A DNA stretch of 10,672 nt from Candidatus Margulisiibacteriota bacterium (GCA_018813405.1 JAHJBW010000136.1:1-10672), one strand, 5' to 3'. Shown: positions 1-6,643, numbered from the stretch's first letter. The notes: generated by a model from the sequence alone, not told the origin. Numbers and translations are program-made.

Positions 1-7
1 ACCTCTT

Positions 8-1222
8 TTATTTTACCTGGATCAGTTTTGATTCTTTAATAATAAAGGTTAGTATCAGGTTCATAAAGGCAAGTACAATGAAGAGCCCCATGAAGGGGAT
101 CATGCCCAGACCGTTCATGCCAACTATATAAATTATACCAGCAATGTTGCCGGCGAACATTATAAGGCCCTGCGAAGTTGACTCTGGCGCCGGCGCGGAT
201 ATCTCGGCCGCGTACTGTATGCCGATGGGAGCGGCCGCCATCATAAAGAAGCCGAATATGAAGGCAGATATTAATACAGGCCAGAAAGCGGAAAAGATAG
301 TCATACCGATCAGACCTGGAAGAACTCCGATCATGGTAACGATAAGGAAGGGTTTTCTTTTGCGCATAATATCCGACATGGTGGGAAGGACGATCGCGCC
401 AAAAATGCCGCCGATCAGCATTACCCCGCCGATCAGGCCCGACTGTTCAATGCCAAGGCCCTTCAGACTGCATATCTGATCGATGCAGGTACTGATGGCA
501 TTTACCATGCCCATACCGACAAAGAAAAGAAAGAGCATATACCACATGTCCCTGAGCGTAAAGATATGTCGTATGCCCTTGAAGAACTCAAAGCGAACAT
601 CTTCGCCTTCAAGACAGGGTGGGGTGGGTGGTTTTTCCTGCAGGAAGATAAGGAAAAGCACGCCGACCATGGCTGAAATGATCCCATAGATCATAAGCAT
701 GCTGGAAATATTGTATATGCCAGGGGTCCCTGTGGTGATCATAAAGGGCGTGGCTATCATCACTACTATGATACCGATATACTGTGACAGCATGATAATG
801 CCGGCGATGGTCGCCCTTTCTGCAATGGGGAACCAGCGTACACCTACCTTGGTTATGGCGTTCAAAATAAAAGGCTGGGCTATTGAAAGCCCGATCTGAG
901 CAATAAGCACCATGGTGTAATCGGCGGCGTAAAAACCTTTTATAAGGGAAGCAATAATAGTGAGTACGGCGCCTATGCCCATGCCGAGCCTAAGGCCGTA
1001 GGTGTCGATAATATATGAGGCCGGAATGCACAGGACAACAAAGACCAGCATATAGATAATGGAAAGGAAATCTATTTGCAGGGCGCTTACACCGTAAAAC
1101 TCTTTTGCGGCCGAGGCTATGGGGGCAAAGGTGAGCCATTGAAGTTGAATGATCGCGGCCAAAAGAGAAAAAGCGATCAGTATGACCCAGCGGTAACCGT
1201 AAACTTTTATATTTTCTGCCAT
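8..1222 (-). CDS. MFS transporter, third gene of the amide hydrolase operon
   Basis: This is a 404-residue polytopic inner-membrane protein with about 12 hydrophobic helices and a cytoplasmic loop around residues 195-225, the usual MFS 6+6 layout. A motif-A-like loop between helices 2 and 3 reads D73-T-Y-G-L-R78, and a second basic loop (D284-I-M-R-K-R-K) follows helix 8. The N-terminal helix with W-L-T-F-A-P-I (residues 29-35) resembles the FLVCR-like MFS branch, but that is an impression and the substrate is unknown. The ATG (1220-1222) overlaps the TAA of the upstream transglutaminase-like gene by one base (TAATG), so translation is probably coupled; the ribosome site AAAAGGG is modest. 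Context suggests import or export of a product of the two secreted enzymes upstream. The family call is firm and the substrate is not. Confidence 0.9.
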   Translation of the reverse strand: MAENIKVYGYRWVILIAFSLLAAIIQLQWLTFAPIASAAKEFYGVSALQIDFLSIIYMLVFVVLCIPASYIIDTYGLRLGMGIGAVLTIIASLIKGFYAADYTMVLIAQIGLSIAQPFILNAITKVGVRWFPIAERATIAGIIMLSQYIGIIVVMIATPFMITTGTPGIYNISSMLMIYGIISAMVGVLFLIFLQEKPPTPPCLEGEDVRFEFFKGIRHIFTLRDMWYMLFLFFVGMGMVNAISTCIDQICSLKGLGIEQSGLIGGVMLIGGIFGAIVLPTMSDIMRKRKPFLIVTMIGVLPGLIGMTIFSAFWPVLISAFIFGFFMMAAAPIGIQYAAEISAPAPESTSQGLIMFAGNIAGIIYIVGMNGLGMIPFMGLFIVLAFMNLILTFIIKESKLIQVK

Positions 1223-2736
1223 TATTTATTCACCCTTTTTACTATTAAATTCCAATGCTCACCAAACAGATAGCCGGGGCTTTCGTCCATTTCAGTGCAG
1301 GTAGCGGTGGGGGACTGCAGGACCATTCCGAACATAAGCCGTTCTGTGGGAGGGGGAATAAGCGGGACATCGACATCTACCTGTATCAAATAGCGATACG
1401 GGTCCATGTTGCCGAAGAAGTATTCTATAAAATCCGTTTCCTCTTGTTTGGTAAGGGTTGGATCGTACTTTGCCAATTGTCCGACTGATGTGTCCACTGG
1501 CATCCATCCGTAATTTGGCAAATATATCTGTGCCCAGAAGTGGGTGCCGCAGCCGGTACCCTTGGGGTTGGGGAACAACTGGTAGCCGCCAGCGGACCTG
1601 GCAGGAATGCCCATGGCCCGGCAGAGGGCCGCAAAGTACATGCTCTGCGCGCCGCAGTCGCCATAGCCGTGTTCCTGCACATAAACCGATTCAGGGATAT
1701 CAAGGGCGTCGAGGGCACCGTGGGGGGTAAGGCTATAGTCAAGATCATAGACTATATGGTCATAAAACTTTTTGGCGATGAAAAAGGGATTGGTTTCGCT
1801 TCCCGCGATCTCCTTTGCTTTTTTGATAATGTCAGGAGTTACGGCAATATTTTTGTCGGATGCCGTATAGCGTTTATTAAGTTCGCTTTCTTTGTCGTAT
1901 TCTCCCAGGTAATAGGGGTCGACATGAAACCTTTCTTCGTAATGCGTAAAGTTGAACCTTACACCCATCTTGAGATCGTCATATATCTCTTCGAGCGGCA
2001 CCTCAAAATAGACCAGTCCGATGTCGCCGTCGGTCTTAATGGGATATCTAATGTACTGTTCTGGATAGATATCAATTATCTCAAGGTTTTGCTGGGCCGA
2101 GCTGACCAGGGGCAGGGGCATCCAGACTTTTAGCAGTCCTGTTTCAGGAAGTTTATCTCTTGGTATCACAACTTCCCCCGTCGCTGCATAATGAAAAGGT
2201 GTTGTAAGTGTCTGTCCGGGGGGCAGGTTGTTGCCTTCATAGATAAATTCACCCATTAAGCCCAGCAGTTTGCTCTGCTGGCCCAGGGCGCCGGCCTGTT
2301 TTACAACCCTGAAGTCTGGATAAAGATGATAAAGCGTGTTGAGGAAATCCTCGAAGTAATATGTTTGGCCTTCAATGGTCATATGCGGCAGGCGGCCGTC
2401 CTTGATAATCTGCTCAATGCGCTCATCGGTCGCATCCGGATAGTTTTTCTTGATGATCTTCACTACCTCATCAAGTTTCAGGGGATAGGTGTCCAGGATG
2501 TTCTTTATCCTGGTAAAGGCTCTGCGGCATTCTTTGACCTGGTCCTCTTTCTCTTCTTTCACCAGGAGCGGCCTGGCTTCTTTATAGAGTTTGAAGGCGG
2601 AAAAGTAGTCGGCTTTCTTTTCCTGTTGCTGGGCTTCTCTAAAAAGTTTTTCTCCTGAAGTGGCGGCAAGGGTGGTGGTGGATGTGAATGCGAGGCATAA
2701 GGCGATCGTCAACAATATAGCGATCTTTTTATACAT
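1222..2736 (-). CDS. Secreted transglutaminase-like (papain-fold) protein
   Basis: 504 residues. A Sec-type signal peptide covers residues 1 to about 25 (hydrophobic core ILLTIALCLAF, likely cut after TTLAA). A helical, TPR-like stretch (about 27-90) and a middle beta-rich region (about 180-270) precede a transglutaminase-like core at about 300-430. The triad is visible: Cys361 in YGDCGAQS, His399 in GTHFWAQIYLP and Asp415 in WMPVDTS. Family members of this fold act as cross-linking enzymes, deamidases or, most often in bacteria, peptidases or amidases; which applies here cannot be told. It starts 11 nt after the amide hydrolase. The strong site TAAGGAGG overlaps the upstream stop codon and fixes the start at 2736. 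It should act outside the cytoplasm. The C-terminal tail after about 430 is not recognised. Confidence 0.88.
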   Translation of the reverse strand: MYKKIAILLTIALCLAFTSTTTLAATSGEKLFREAQQQEKKADYFSAFKLYKEARPLLVKEEKEDQVKECRRAFTRIKNILDTYPLKLDEVVKIIKKNYPDATDERIEQIIKDGRLPHMTIEGQTYYFEDFLNTLYHLYPDFRVVKQAGALGQQSKLLGLMGEFIYEGNNLPPGQTLTTPFHYAATGEVVIPRDKLPETGLLKVWMPLPLVSSAQQNLEIIDIYPEQYIRYPIKTDGDIGLVYFEVPLEEIYDDLKMGVRFNFTHYEERFHVDPYYLGEYDKESELNKRYTASDKNIAVTPDIIKKAKEIAGSETNPFFIAKKFYDHIVYDLDYSLTPHGALDALDIPESVYVQEHGYGDCGAQSMYFAALCRAMGIPARSAGGYQLFPNPKGTGCGTHFWAQIYLPNYGWMPVDTSVGQLAKYDPTLTKQEETDFIEYFFGNMDPYRYLIQVDVDVPLIPPPTERLMFGMVLQSPTATCTEMDESPGYLFGEHWNLIVKRVNK

Positions 2737-2742
2737 AGATGT

Positions 2743-2750
2743 CCTCCTTA
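2743..2750 (-). promoter_or_regulatory. Ribosome binding site overlapping the upstream stop codon
   Basis: On the minus strand TAAGGAGG contains the TAA stop of the amide hydrolase gene and a near-perfect Shine-Dalgarno sequence for the transglutaminase-like gene, whose ATG follows after six bases. This implies coupled translation of genes 1 and 2 of the operon. Confidence 0.85.
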
Positions 2751-3830
2751 CATGAGCTTTTCCGTCACATCCTCGATGCCGTTGCCGCCGTCGATGGACA
2801 TGGTGTTCATGGCTGCGCCGGGATCAAAGTTCAGTTTTTTTAGATCGATGGCCCTTAAGGCAAGATTGTCGTAAGAACGATAATAGGCGATTTTATTTTT
2901 AAGGTCTTTTATAACTATCCAACGCGTAAAATCATAGGTTGGTTCTTTGGGGTTGGAATTGTCTATCAGGGCACCGTTAAAGATATCTACCGTATTTAAT
3001 ATGTGTGCTGCCAGGTTTACAGCTTCCCCTGCATCTTTGGGCTCAACTGATGCATTTACGAAGAGGGCGGCGCGCACAAAACGGGAAGGAGGCATCCAGT
3101 CGCCGGGTATGCCCAGCCAGCCATTGCCATGGCCATTATTTTCTACTTTTACTCCATTAATCTTTTCGGCGAAAATGTTTGTCGGACCCACACTTACATA
3201 ATTGCGCAGGTTGTTAATATGCCACTCAAAGTCGGGCAGGTTGGTCATAACGCCAATGGGGTTGTCATATATTTTTTGCTGGCCGTCGATGAACTCTATT
3301 ACAATATTGTTACCCTTGGCGTCGTGAATGGCTACATGCAGGCCGTGGGATAATTTCATCTGGGGGACATAGAGTTCGACCACGCTTATTTTTGGAAGGG
3401 CTTTTTTTACCTCCTCAACAGTGGCAAAGTTGCCCATTACCCAGGCCCCCATGTCTCCGATGGTTATGAAATTTTTATCTTTTATGGGTTGGTATTTTGA
3501 TTCGGTGAACCACAGGAATTCGATCGACAGACCGGCCTCGTTTATACCATCTAATGAGGCCTCTGTTATGCCAAAGGCGTCAATTCCCAGATAGCCGTAT
3601 TTTGATTCCCAGGAGAGGCCTTTTTTGCCGTCGGCCGTTGTGCTGGTAACCTTTTCTCCTCTGGGATGTACCACAAATTGCGACTTCATGTCCATGGCGA
3701 ATTCCATGGAGCGGCCTATGACAACCGTGCCGTCAGAGGCTTTTACGGTAAAGTCGGTGCAGGCTTGATCTGCTCCGGCGGCCAACAGCATGAAGATGGT
3801 TAAGAATAAAATAATCTTGATATTTTTCAT
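2748..3830 (-). CDS. Secreted Ntn-hydrolase of the choloylglycine hydrolase / penicillin V acylase family
   Basis: 360 residues. The signal peptide (1-23) ends ...AAGADQA and leaves Cys24 as the mature N-terminal nucleophile, as in exported Ntn amide hydrolases. Other family marks follow in order: G39-R40-S-M-E-F (Arg 16 residues after the nucleophile), D94-G-I-N97-E-A-G, M195-T-N197-L-P and the loop P242-G-D-W-M-P-P-S-R250-F-V-R253. At the position where bile salt hydrolases and classical penicillin V acylases carry Asp (Cys+19) this protein has Glu43, as I recall for some non-bile-salt branches. The enzyme hydrolyses linear C-N amide bonds; natural substrates in the wider family include conjugated bile acids, penicillin V and acyl-homoserine lactones, and none can be assigned here. 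It is first in an operon with a transglutaminase-like protein and an MFS carrier. Site AGGAGAG lies 7 nt before the ATG. Confidence 0.9.
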   Translation of the reverse strand: MKNIKIILFLTIFMLLAAGADQACTDFTVKASDGTVVIGRSMEFAMDMKSQFVVHPRGEKVTSTTADGKKGLSWESKYGYLGIDAFGITEASLDGINEAGLSIEFLWFTESKYQPIKDKNFITIGDMGAWVMGNFATVEEVKKALPKISVVELYVPQMKLSHGLHVAIHDAKGNNIVIEFIDGQQKIYDNPIGVMTNLPDFEWHINNLRNYVSVGPTNIFAEKINGVKVENNGHGNGWLGIPGDWMPPSRFVRAALFVNASVEPKDAGEAVNLAAHILNTVDIFNGALIDNSNPKEPTYDFTRWIVIKDLKNKIAYYRSYDNLALRAIDLKKLNFDPGAAMNTMSIDGGNGIEDVTEKLM

Positions 3831-3857
3831 ATCAGCACTCTCCTGTTCTTTGGCGAA

Positions 3858-3866
3858 ATTATAGCA
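3858..3866 (-). promoter_or_regulatory. Extended -10 promoter of the amide hydrolase operon
   Basis: The minus strand reads TGCTATAAT, a perfect extended -10 element, 27 bases before the ATG at 3830. That leaves an untranslated leader of about 20 nt holding the AGGAGAG ribosome site (3838-3844). No good -35 hexamer sits at the usual distance, as expected for extended -10 promoters. The same nonamer precedes several other minus-strand genes in the window. Confidence 0.75.
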
Positions 3867-3870
3867 CAGG

Positions 3871-3883
3871 TTTCCCGTGGAAA
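3871..3883. promoter_or_regulatory. Perfect inverted repeat just upstream of the operon -10
   Basis: TTTCC-CGT-GGAAA is a perfect dyad with 5-bp arms and a 3-bp centre, sitting in the spacer immediately upstream of the extended -10 element. A second small dyad, CCCTT-A-AAGGG, lies at 3888-3898. Both sit between the two divergent genes, where an operator would be expected. Arms this short can arise by chance, so the operator reading is inference. Confidence 0.3.
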
Positions 3884-3913
3884 TCGCCCCTTAAAGGGAG
3901 TATCATTGCATCT

Positions 3914-4543
3914 ATGAAGAAAAGTTATATATGGATACTGGTATTCCTCATTATTATATTATTATCCGTTTTTGCCTACTGGGAATGGCGGAATTTGCCC
4001 GATCCCGAGATATCCGCGCAGTATAAAGTAATATTCAAGGAAAAACTTTCAGACGGCCAGTTTTTATATGGCCTGGTGCCAAAGGATGCGGGTAATGGGC
4101 CATCGAGCCTGATCGCTGTTTATGAAGGGAACAAGCCTGTCTACCGTTTTGCTCCGCTGGTGCCGGCCGATATCGGCTACCCCAGGCCGCTGGAGCTTGA
4201 AAAAGCCTGGGTGTCTGGCGAACAATTTGTCACATCCTGGGGCGAGACCGGAGCGGACTATTTTGGCGCGCATCCTGTCGTATTCAGGAAGGGAGAGGAC
4301 GGCAAATGGGGTGCGGTCAGTTTTTATGAAGGCAATTTATCAACTGACCCTCGTATTAAGGGGGGCTGGACGGCTCCGGATTTTTATGTGACCAATTACT
4401 TTAACAGGGCGGAAAAGGTTAAGACCATTCTTACCCAGGGCGTTTCGTTGGCGAGGGATGAGGTCGAACTATTGTTCTATGCGGATGATCGTCCCCATGC
4501 TGAAAGCCATGATATTGTAAGGTTGTCTTTTCCGCTCCGATAA
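3914..4543 (+). CDS. Membrane-anchored extracytoplasmic protein of unknown function
   Basis: 209 residues that I do not recognise. The N-terminus MKKSYIWILVFLIIILLSVF is a basic tip followed by one long hydrophobic helix (about 5-22) without a clear cleavage site or lipobox, so it is probably a signal anchor with the rest outside the membrane. The remainder is aromatic-rich and beta-prone, with W/Y/F-G patches (for example SWGETGADYFGAHPVVF) and no cysteine. No catalytic motif is visible. It diverges from the amide hydrolase operon and its stop lies 7 bp from the msrBA stop. A possible ribosome site AAGGGAG (3894-3900) is 13 nt from the ATG, farther than ideal. A weak promoter TGGAAA-17-TATCAT (3878-3906) would instead give a nearly leaderless mRNA. 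Gene reality is likely from length and codon pattern; function is unknown. Confidence 0.7.
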   Translation: MKKSYIWILVFLIIILLSVFAYWEWRNLPDPEISAQYKVIFKEKLSDGQFLYGLVPKDAGNGPSSLIAVYEGNKPVYRFAPLVPADIGYPRPLELEKAWVSGEQFVTSWGETGADYFGAHPVVFRKGEDGKWGAVSFYEGNLSTDPRIKGGWTAPDFYVTNYFNRAEKVKTILTQGVSLARDEVELLFYADDRPHAESHDIVRLSFPLR

Positions 4544-4550
4544 CCGTGCT

Positions 4551-5525
4551 CTACCTATTCTTTTTAAAATACTCCTGGTGATATTCTTCGGCCCGGTAGA
4601 AGTTTGAAGCCGGCTGAATATCGGTAACTACCGGATTCTTGTGTTTTTGGGATTCTGTCTCTTTTGAACTTAATGCGATCTCCTTTTGCTGGTCAGTAAA
4701 ATAGAAGATCGCCGAGCGGTATTGCTCGCCCACATCCGGCCCCTGGCGGTTTGGTGTAGTGGGATCGTGCAATGCCCAAAAGGCGTCCAGCAATTTTTCG
4801 TAGCTTAACACTTTGGGATCGTATTCCACTAGAGCCGTTTCGGCATGGCCGGTGGTTCCGGAGCAGACCTTTTCATAAGTGGGGTTTTTGGTCTCTCCGC
4901 CGGTATAGCCTACGGTTACATCCACCACGCCGGGTACTTTTCTAAACTCTTCTTCCACATGCCAGAAACAGCCGGCACCGAACATGGCCTTTTCCAAATG
5001 GTGAAAATCGCCGGGCACGAACTTTAGCGCCGCGCCGTTTATGCAGTAGCGCAGGCCTGTAGGGGGTGGACCGTCGTTAAAGACATGGCCCAGGTGGGCG
5101 TCACAGCGGGCGCAGAGCACCTCGATGCGTTCCATGCCCAGGCTCCTGTCGGGCTTGGTCTTGATGTTAAGGGTTGAGGCCGGCTCAAAGTAGCTGGGCC
5201 AGCCTGTGCCGGACTCGAACTTGGTGGTGGAAAGGAAAAGGTCGGTGCCGCAGCGCACACACTGGTAGGAGCCGCCAACTTTATTGGCCAAGAGCGCGGC
5301 GCAGGTGCCGGGCCGCTCGGTCCCGGCTTTTACGGTCACATCATATTGTTCGGGGGTAAGTATCTTTTTCCATTCGGCGTCGGATTTTAAAATAGGTTCG
5401 ACTTCAATGATCTTTCCTTGATTGGCGTCGTAGATCTCGATCTTTTTCACGGTGGTTCCTCCTTCAGGCGAGGCACAGCCTATGGATGAGAAGAGCAGTA
5501 AGACTATCATTGCTCGTAATAGCAT
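4551..5525 (-). CDS. msrBA: Lipoprotein-type MsrB-MsrA methionine sulfoxide reductase fusion
   Basis: 324 residues from the chosen ATG. The N-terminus has a hydrophobic run and a lipobox-like S-I-G-C17, so it is probably a lipid-anchored or periplasmic enzyme. MsrB domain, about 45-170: zinc pairs C89-V-R-C92 and C138-A-R-C141, and catalytic Cys161 in RYCING; Cys75 in ERPGTC could be the resolving cysteine. MsrA domain, about 178-324: catalytic Cys186 in GAGCFW, then GYTGG and the C-terminal AEEYHQEYF. MsrB reduces the R epimer and MsrA the S epimer of methionine sulfoxide, so one polypeptide repairs both in exported proteins. The order B then A is the less common fusion order. The frame stays open upstream to 5669, but that extension crosses repeat DNA and lacks the signal peptide position; the -10 box 9 nt before this ATG supports the short form. 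Confidence 0.9.
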   Translation of the reverse strand: MLLRAMIVLLLFSSIGCASPEGGTTVKKIEIYDANQGKIIEVEPILKSDAEWKKILTPEQYDVTVKAGTERPGTCAALLANKVGGSYQCVRCGTDLFLSTTKFESGTGWPSYFEPASTLNIKTKPDRSLGMERIEVLCARCDAHLGHVFNDGPPPTGLRYCINGAALKFVPGDFHHLEKAMFGAGCFWHVEEEFRKVPGVVDVTVGYTGGETKNPTYEKVCSGTTGHAETALVEYDPKVLSYEKLLDAFWALHDPTTPNRQGPDVGEQYRSAIFYFTDQQKEIALSSKETESQKHKNPVVTDIQPASNFYRAEEYHQEYFKKNR

Positions 5526-5534
5526 GTTGGGGGG

Positions 5535-5543
5535 ATTATAGCA
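5535..5543 (-). promoter_or_regulatory. Extended -10 promoter of msrBA
   Basis: The minus strand reads TGCTATAAT, with only nine bases (CCCCCCAAC) between the -10 and the ATG at 5525. Transcription should start about 2-3 nt before the ATG, leaving no room for a ribosome binding site, and none is visible. It lies inside repeat copy A. Confidence 0.7.
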
Positions 5544-5608
5544 TGGGTTAGGGGAATTCGTAAGGCGTATGGCGTAGTGGCGAAACGTCATGCGTGGAGC
5601 GTAGGGCG
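5535..5608. repeat. Promoter-bearing interspersed repeat, copy A
   Basis: About 74 bp aligning without gaps to 6507-6580 (about 54 of 74 positions identical by eye) and, over its first 37 bp, to 7473-7509. It begins with the -10 box of msrBA and continues upstream of it into GGCGTA-type units (AAGGCGTATGGCGTAG, GGAGCGTAGGGCG). The segment 5551-5571 is an exact 21-bp match to 7489-7509. No terminal inverted repeat or target duplication is obvious. Confidence 0.8.
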
Positions 5609-5627
5609 GAAGAAGATATGTGCATAT

Positions 5628-5663
5628 GGGATTCAGGGCATTCAAGGCATTTAAGTGATACAA
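5628..5663. repeat. Degenerate 9-bp tandem repeat
   Basis: Four consecutive nonamers, GGGATTCAG, GGCATTCAA, GGCATTTAA and GTGATACAA, lie in the spacer between msrBA and the cold-shock-like gene. They continue into a purine-rich tract of GGC/AAGG units up to about 5685. Nothing else is visible in this spacer. Confidence 0.55.
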
Positions 5664-5697
5664 GGGCAAGGCAGGGCGAAAAGGGTCTAAGAGGTTT

Positions 5698-5925
5698 CTA
5701 TTTTACTTTTCTTACCTTGATTGCTCTTGGACGATGCTCTTTTATTGGTTCAAACTCTACATCGTTGTTTACATCAAGGTATGTGATGCCCGGGATTTGA
5801 TATAGTTTCTTTTCGTTATCTTCTATATCTCCTAGATGGGCAAAATATGAGTTTCCATCATCTCCTTTTATGAAATAGGAATGAGGGCCTGGGGAGCCAA
5901 AGATTTTTTCAATTTTTCCTTTCAT
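5698..5925 (-). CDS. Small cold-shock-domain-like (OB-fold) protein
   Basis: 75 residues. The layout matches a cold shock domain. MKGKIEKIFG corresponds to the first strand (G-x-V-K-W-F). HSYFIKGDDGNSYFAHLGDI carries RNP1-like (F-I) and RNP2-like (Y-F-A-H) strands. VNNDVEFEP...PRAIKVRKV matches the last two strands of the barrel. The canonical K-G-F-G-F-I is replaced by P-G-P-H-S-Y-F-I, so several nucleic-acid-stacking aromatics are missing and the central loop (DNEKKLYQIPGITYL) is longer. It probably binds nucleic acid, but it is a divergent member and another OB-fold role is possible. Strong site AAAGGAG (5934-5940) is 8 nt from the ATG, and the promoter TGCTATACT lies upstream. It is AT-richer than msrBA. 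Confidence 0.7.
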   Translation of the reverse strand: MKGKIEKIFGSPGPHSYFIKGDDGNSYFAHLGDIEDNEKKLYQIPGITYLDVNNDVEFEPIKEHRPRAIKVRKVK

Positions 5926-5961
5926 ATTACTTTCTCCTTTTTTCTCCCTGCCTTTGGCGTG

Positions 5962-5970
5962 AGTATAGCA
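5962..5970 (-). promoter_or_regulatory. Extended -10 promoter of the cold-shock-like gene
   Basis: The minus strand reads TGCTATACT, 36 nt before the ATG. The 12 bases upstream of the -10 (CCTAACCCATGC as read on the minus strand) are identical to those upstream of the msrBA -10. The sequence then diverges into the CCGG-rich block at 5980-6045. Confidence 0.65.
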
Positions 5971-5979
5971 TGGGTTAGG

Positions 5980-6045
5980 ACATCCAGGTACCCGGAAATC
6001 AGGGACTAGGAAATCCGGATATCCGGGTAAGCGGGTAGCCTGGAG
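5980..6045. repeat. CCGG-rich repeat block with dyad symmetry
   Basis: Two 15-bp units (AGGTACCCGGAAATC at 5986-6000, AGGGACTAGGAAATC at 6001-6015, 12 of 15 identical) are followed by the perfect palindrome CCGGATATCCGG (6015-6026) and GGGTA units. The outer ends also mirror each other imperfectly (CCAGGTACCCGG against CCGGGTA...CCTGG). It lies between the stop of the 139-aa gene and the promoter of the cold-shock-like gene, so it could fold and help stop transcription, but there is no U-run. Confidence 0.6.
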
Positions 6046-6056
6046 TGAAGTGTTTA

Positions 6057-6476
6057 TCAGAATTTATTGGTATTACCTATTCCGTAGTAAGTAACGCTGC
6101 TTAAACCAATCAATAAATGTTCAACATAATCAAATTCGGCTTCGGCATATTCAGTGATTGCAGTAAGTTCCTTGTATGCTTTAGGGATTATTCTAATATA
6201 ACCGGAGCCGTTTGTTGCGATCAGTGTAATGAATGCGCCGCTTTTTATGGGAATTAATTCATTGTTTTCTCTTGATGTCCAAAAATATTTTTCATCTTCT
6301 TCACTTATTACGCATAAATATTCGTTTGCTTTATCTTCTGGCATATTTTCAACTACTCGATCAATGCCACCCTCACTGATCTTGATCTTTGGTGTTCCGA
6401 CAAATAAATCTAAAGCTTGGGCAAAAGAAATTAATATACAACAAATTATCAGCATAGCCAATGTAATTTTTTTCAT
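6057..6476 (-). CDS. Secreted small protein of unknown function
   Basis: 139 residues that I do not recognise. A clear Sec signal peptide (MKKITLAMLIICCILISFAQA, cut about residue 21) precedes a mature part of about 118 residues. The mature part is acidic in the middle (PEDKANEYLCVISEEDEKYFW), beta-prone, has one cysteine and ends in a glycine/tyrosine/asparagine-rich tail. No domain or catalytic motif is evident. It has its own promoter (TGCTATAAT) and a leader of about 24 nt with AGGA upstream of the ATG. The gene is visibly AT-richer than msrBA and the asdA-aspT pair, which fits an accessory or acquired gene. Confidence 0.6.
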   Translation of the reverse strand: MKKITLAMLIICCILISFAQALDLFVGTPKIKISEGGIDRVVENMPEDKANEYLCVISEEDEKYFWTSRENNELIPIKSGAFITLIATNGSGYIRIIPKAYKELTAITEYAEAEFDYVEHLLIGLSSVTYYGIGNTNKF

Positions 6477-6506
6477 TTTTTATTCCTGTGTATCTGAACT
6501 TTGGGG

Positions 6507-6515
6507 ATTATAGCA
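6507..6515 (-). promoter_or_regulatory. Extended -10 promoter of the secreted orphan gene
   Basis: The minus strand reads TGCTATAAT, 30 nt before the ATG at 6476, inside repeat copy B. Unlike msrBA and parB, this gene has a normal leader with a Shine-Dalgarno (AGGAA). Confidence 0.7.
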
Positions 6516-6580
6516 TGGATGGGAAAATCACGTTAGGCGTTTGGCGTAGGGGCGAAAAGTGGGGCGTAATGTGTAGGGCG
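6507..6580. repeat. Promoter-bearing interspersed repeat, copy B
   Basis: Gap-free alignment to copy A (5535-5608) at a constant offset of 972 bp, about three quarters identical. It is strongest at the -10 box, the AGGCGT(A/T)TGGCGTAG core, GGCGAAA and GTAGGGCG. After 6580 the similarity stops (TATGGTAATT against GAAGAAGATA in copy A), which marks one end of the element. Confidence 0.75.
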
Positions 6581-6619
6581 TATGGTAATTTCTAATTTTT
6601 AGCTTTCCTGCGGTAAATC

Positions 6620-6643
6620 TAAAAAACACGAGGGTTGTGTTTT
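6620..6643 (-). terminator. Possible intrinsic terminator downstream of parB-like gene
   Basis: The minus strand reads AAAACAC-AACCCTC-GTGTTTT followed by TT and A: a 7-bp hairpin whose 3' arm merges into a T-run. It begins about 43 nt after the parB-like stop. The stem is AT-rich and weak, so confidence is moderate. Confidence 0.4.

Noticed and set aside
1540..2133. 197-codon plus-strand open frame
   Set aside because: It lies wholly antisense to the transglutaminase-like gene, has no ribosome site and no recognisable domain; the minus-strand product has a full catalytic triad.
4541..4560. Bidirectional terminator between the convergent 209-aa gene and msrBA
   Set aside because: Only 7 bp separate the stops, and I see no hairpin with a T-run on either strand.
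5628..5663. Tandem nonamers as a CRISPR array
   Set aside because: The units are 9 bp, degenerate and lack spacers; no cas gene is present.
5526..5669. 48-residue N-terminal extension of MsrBA
   Set aside because: It is encoded by repeat DNA and the promoter region, and it would bury the signal peptide.
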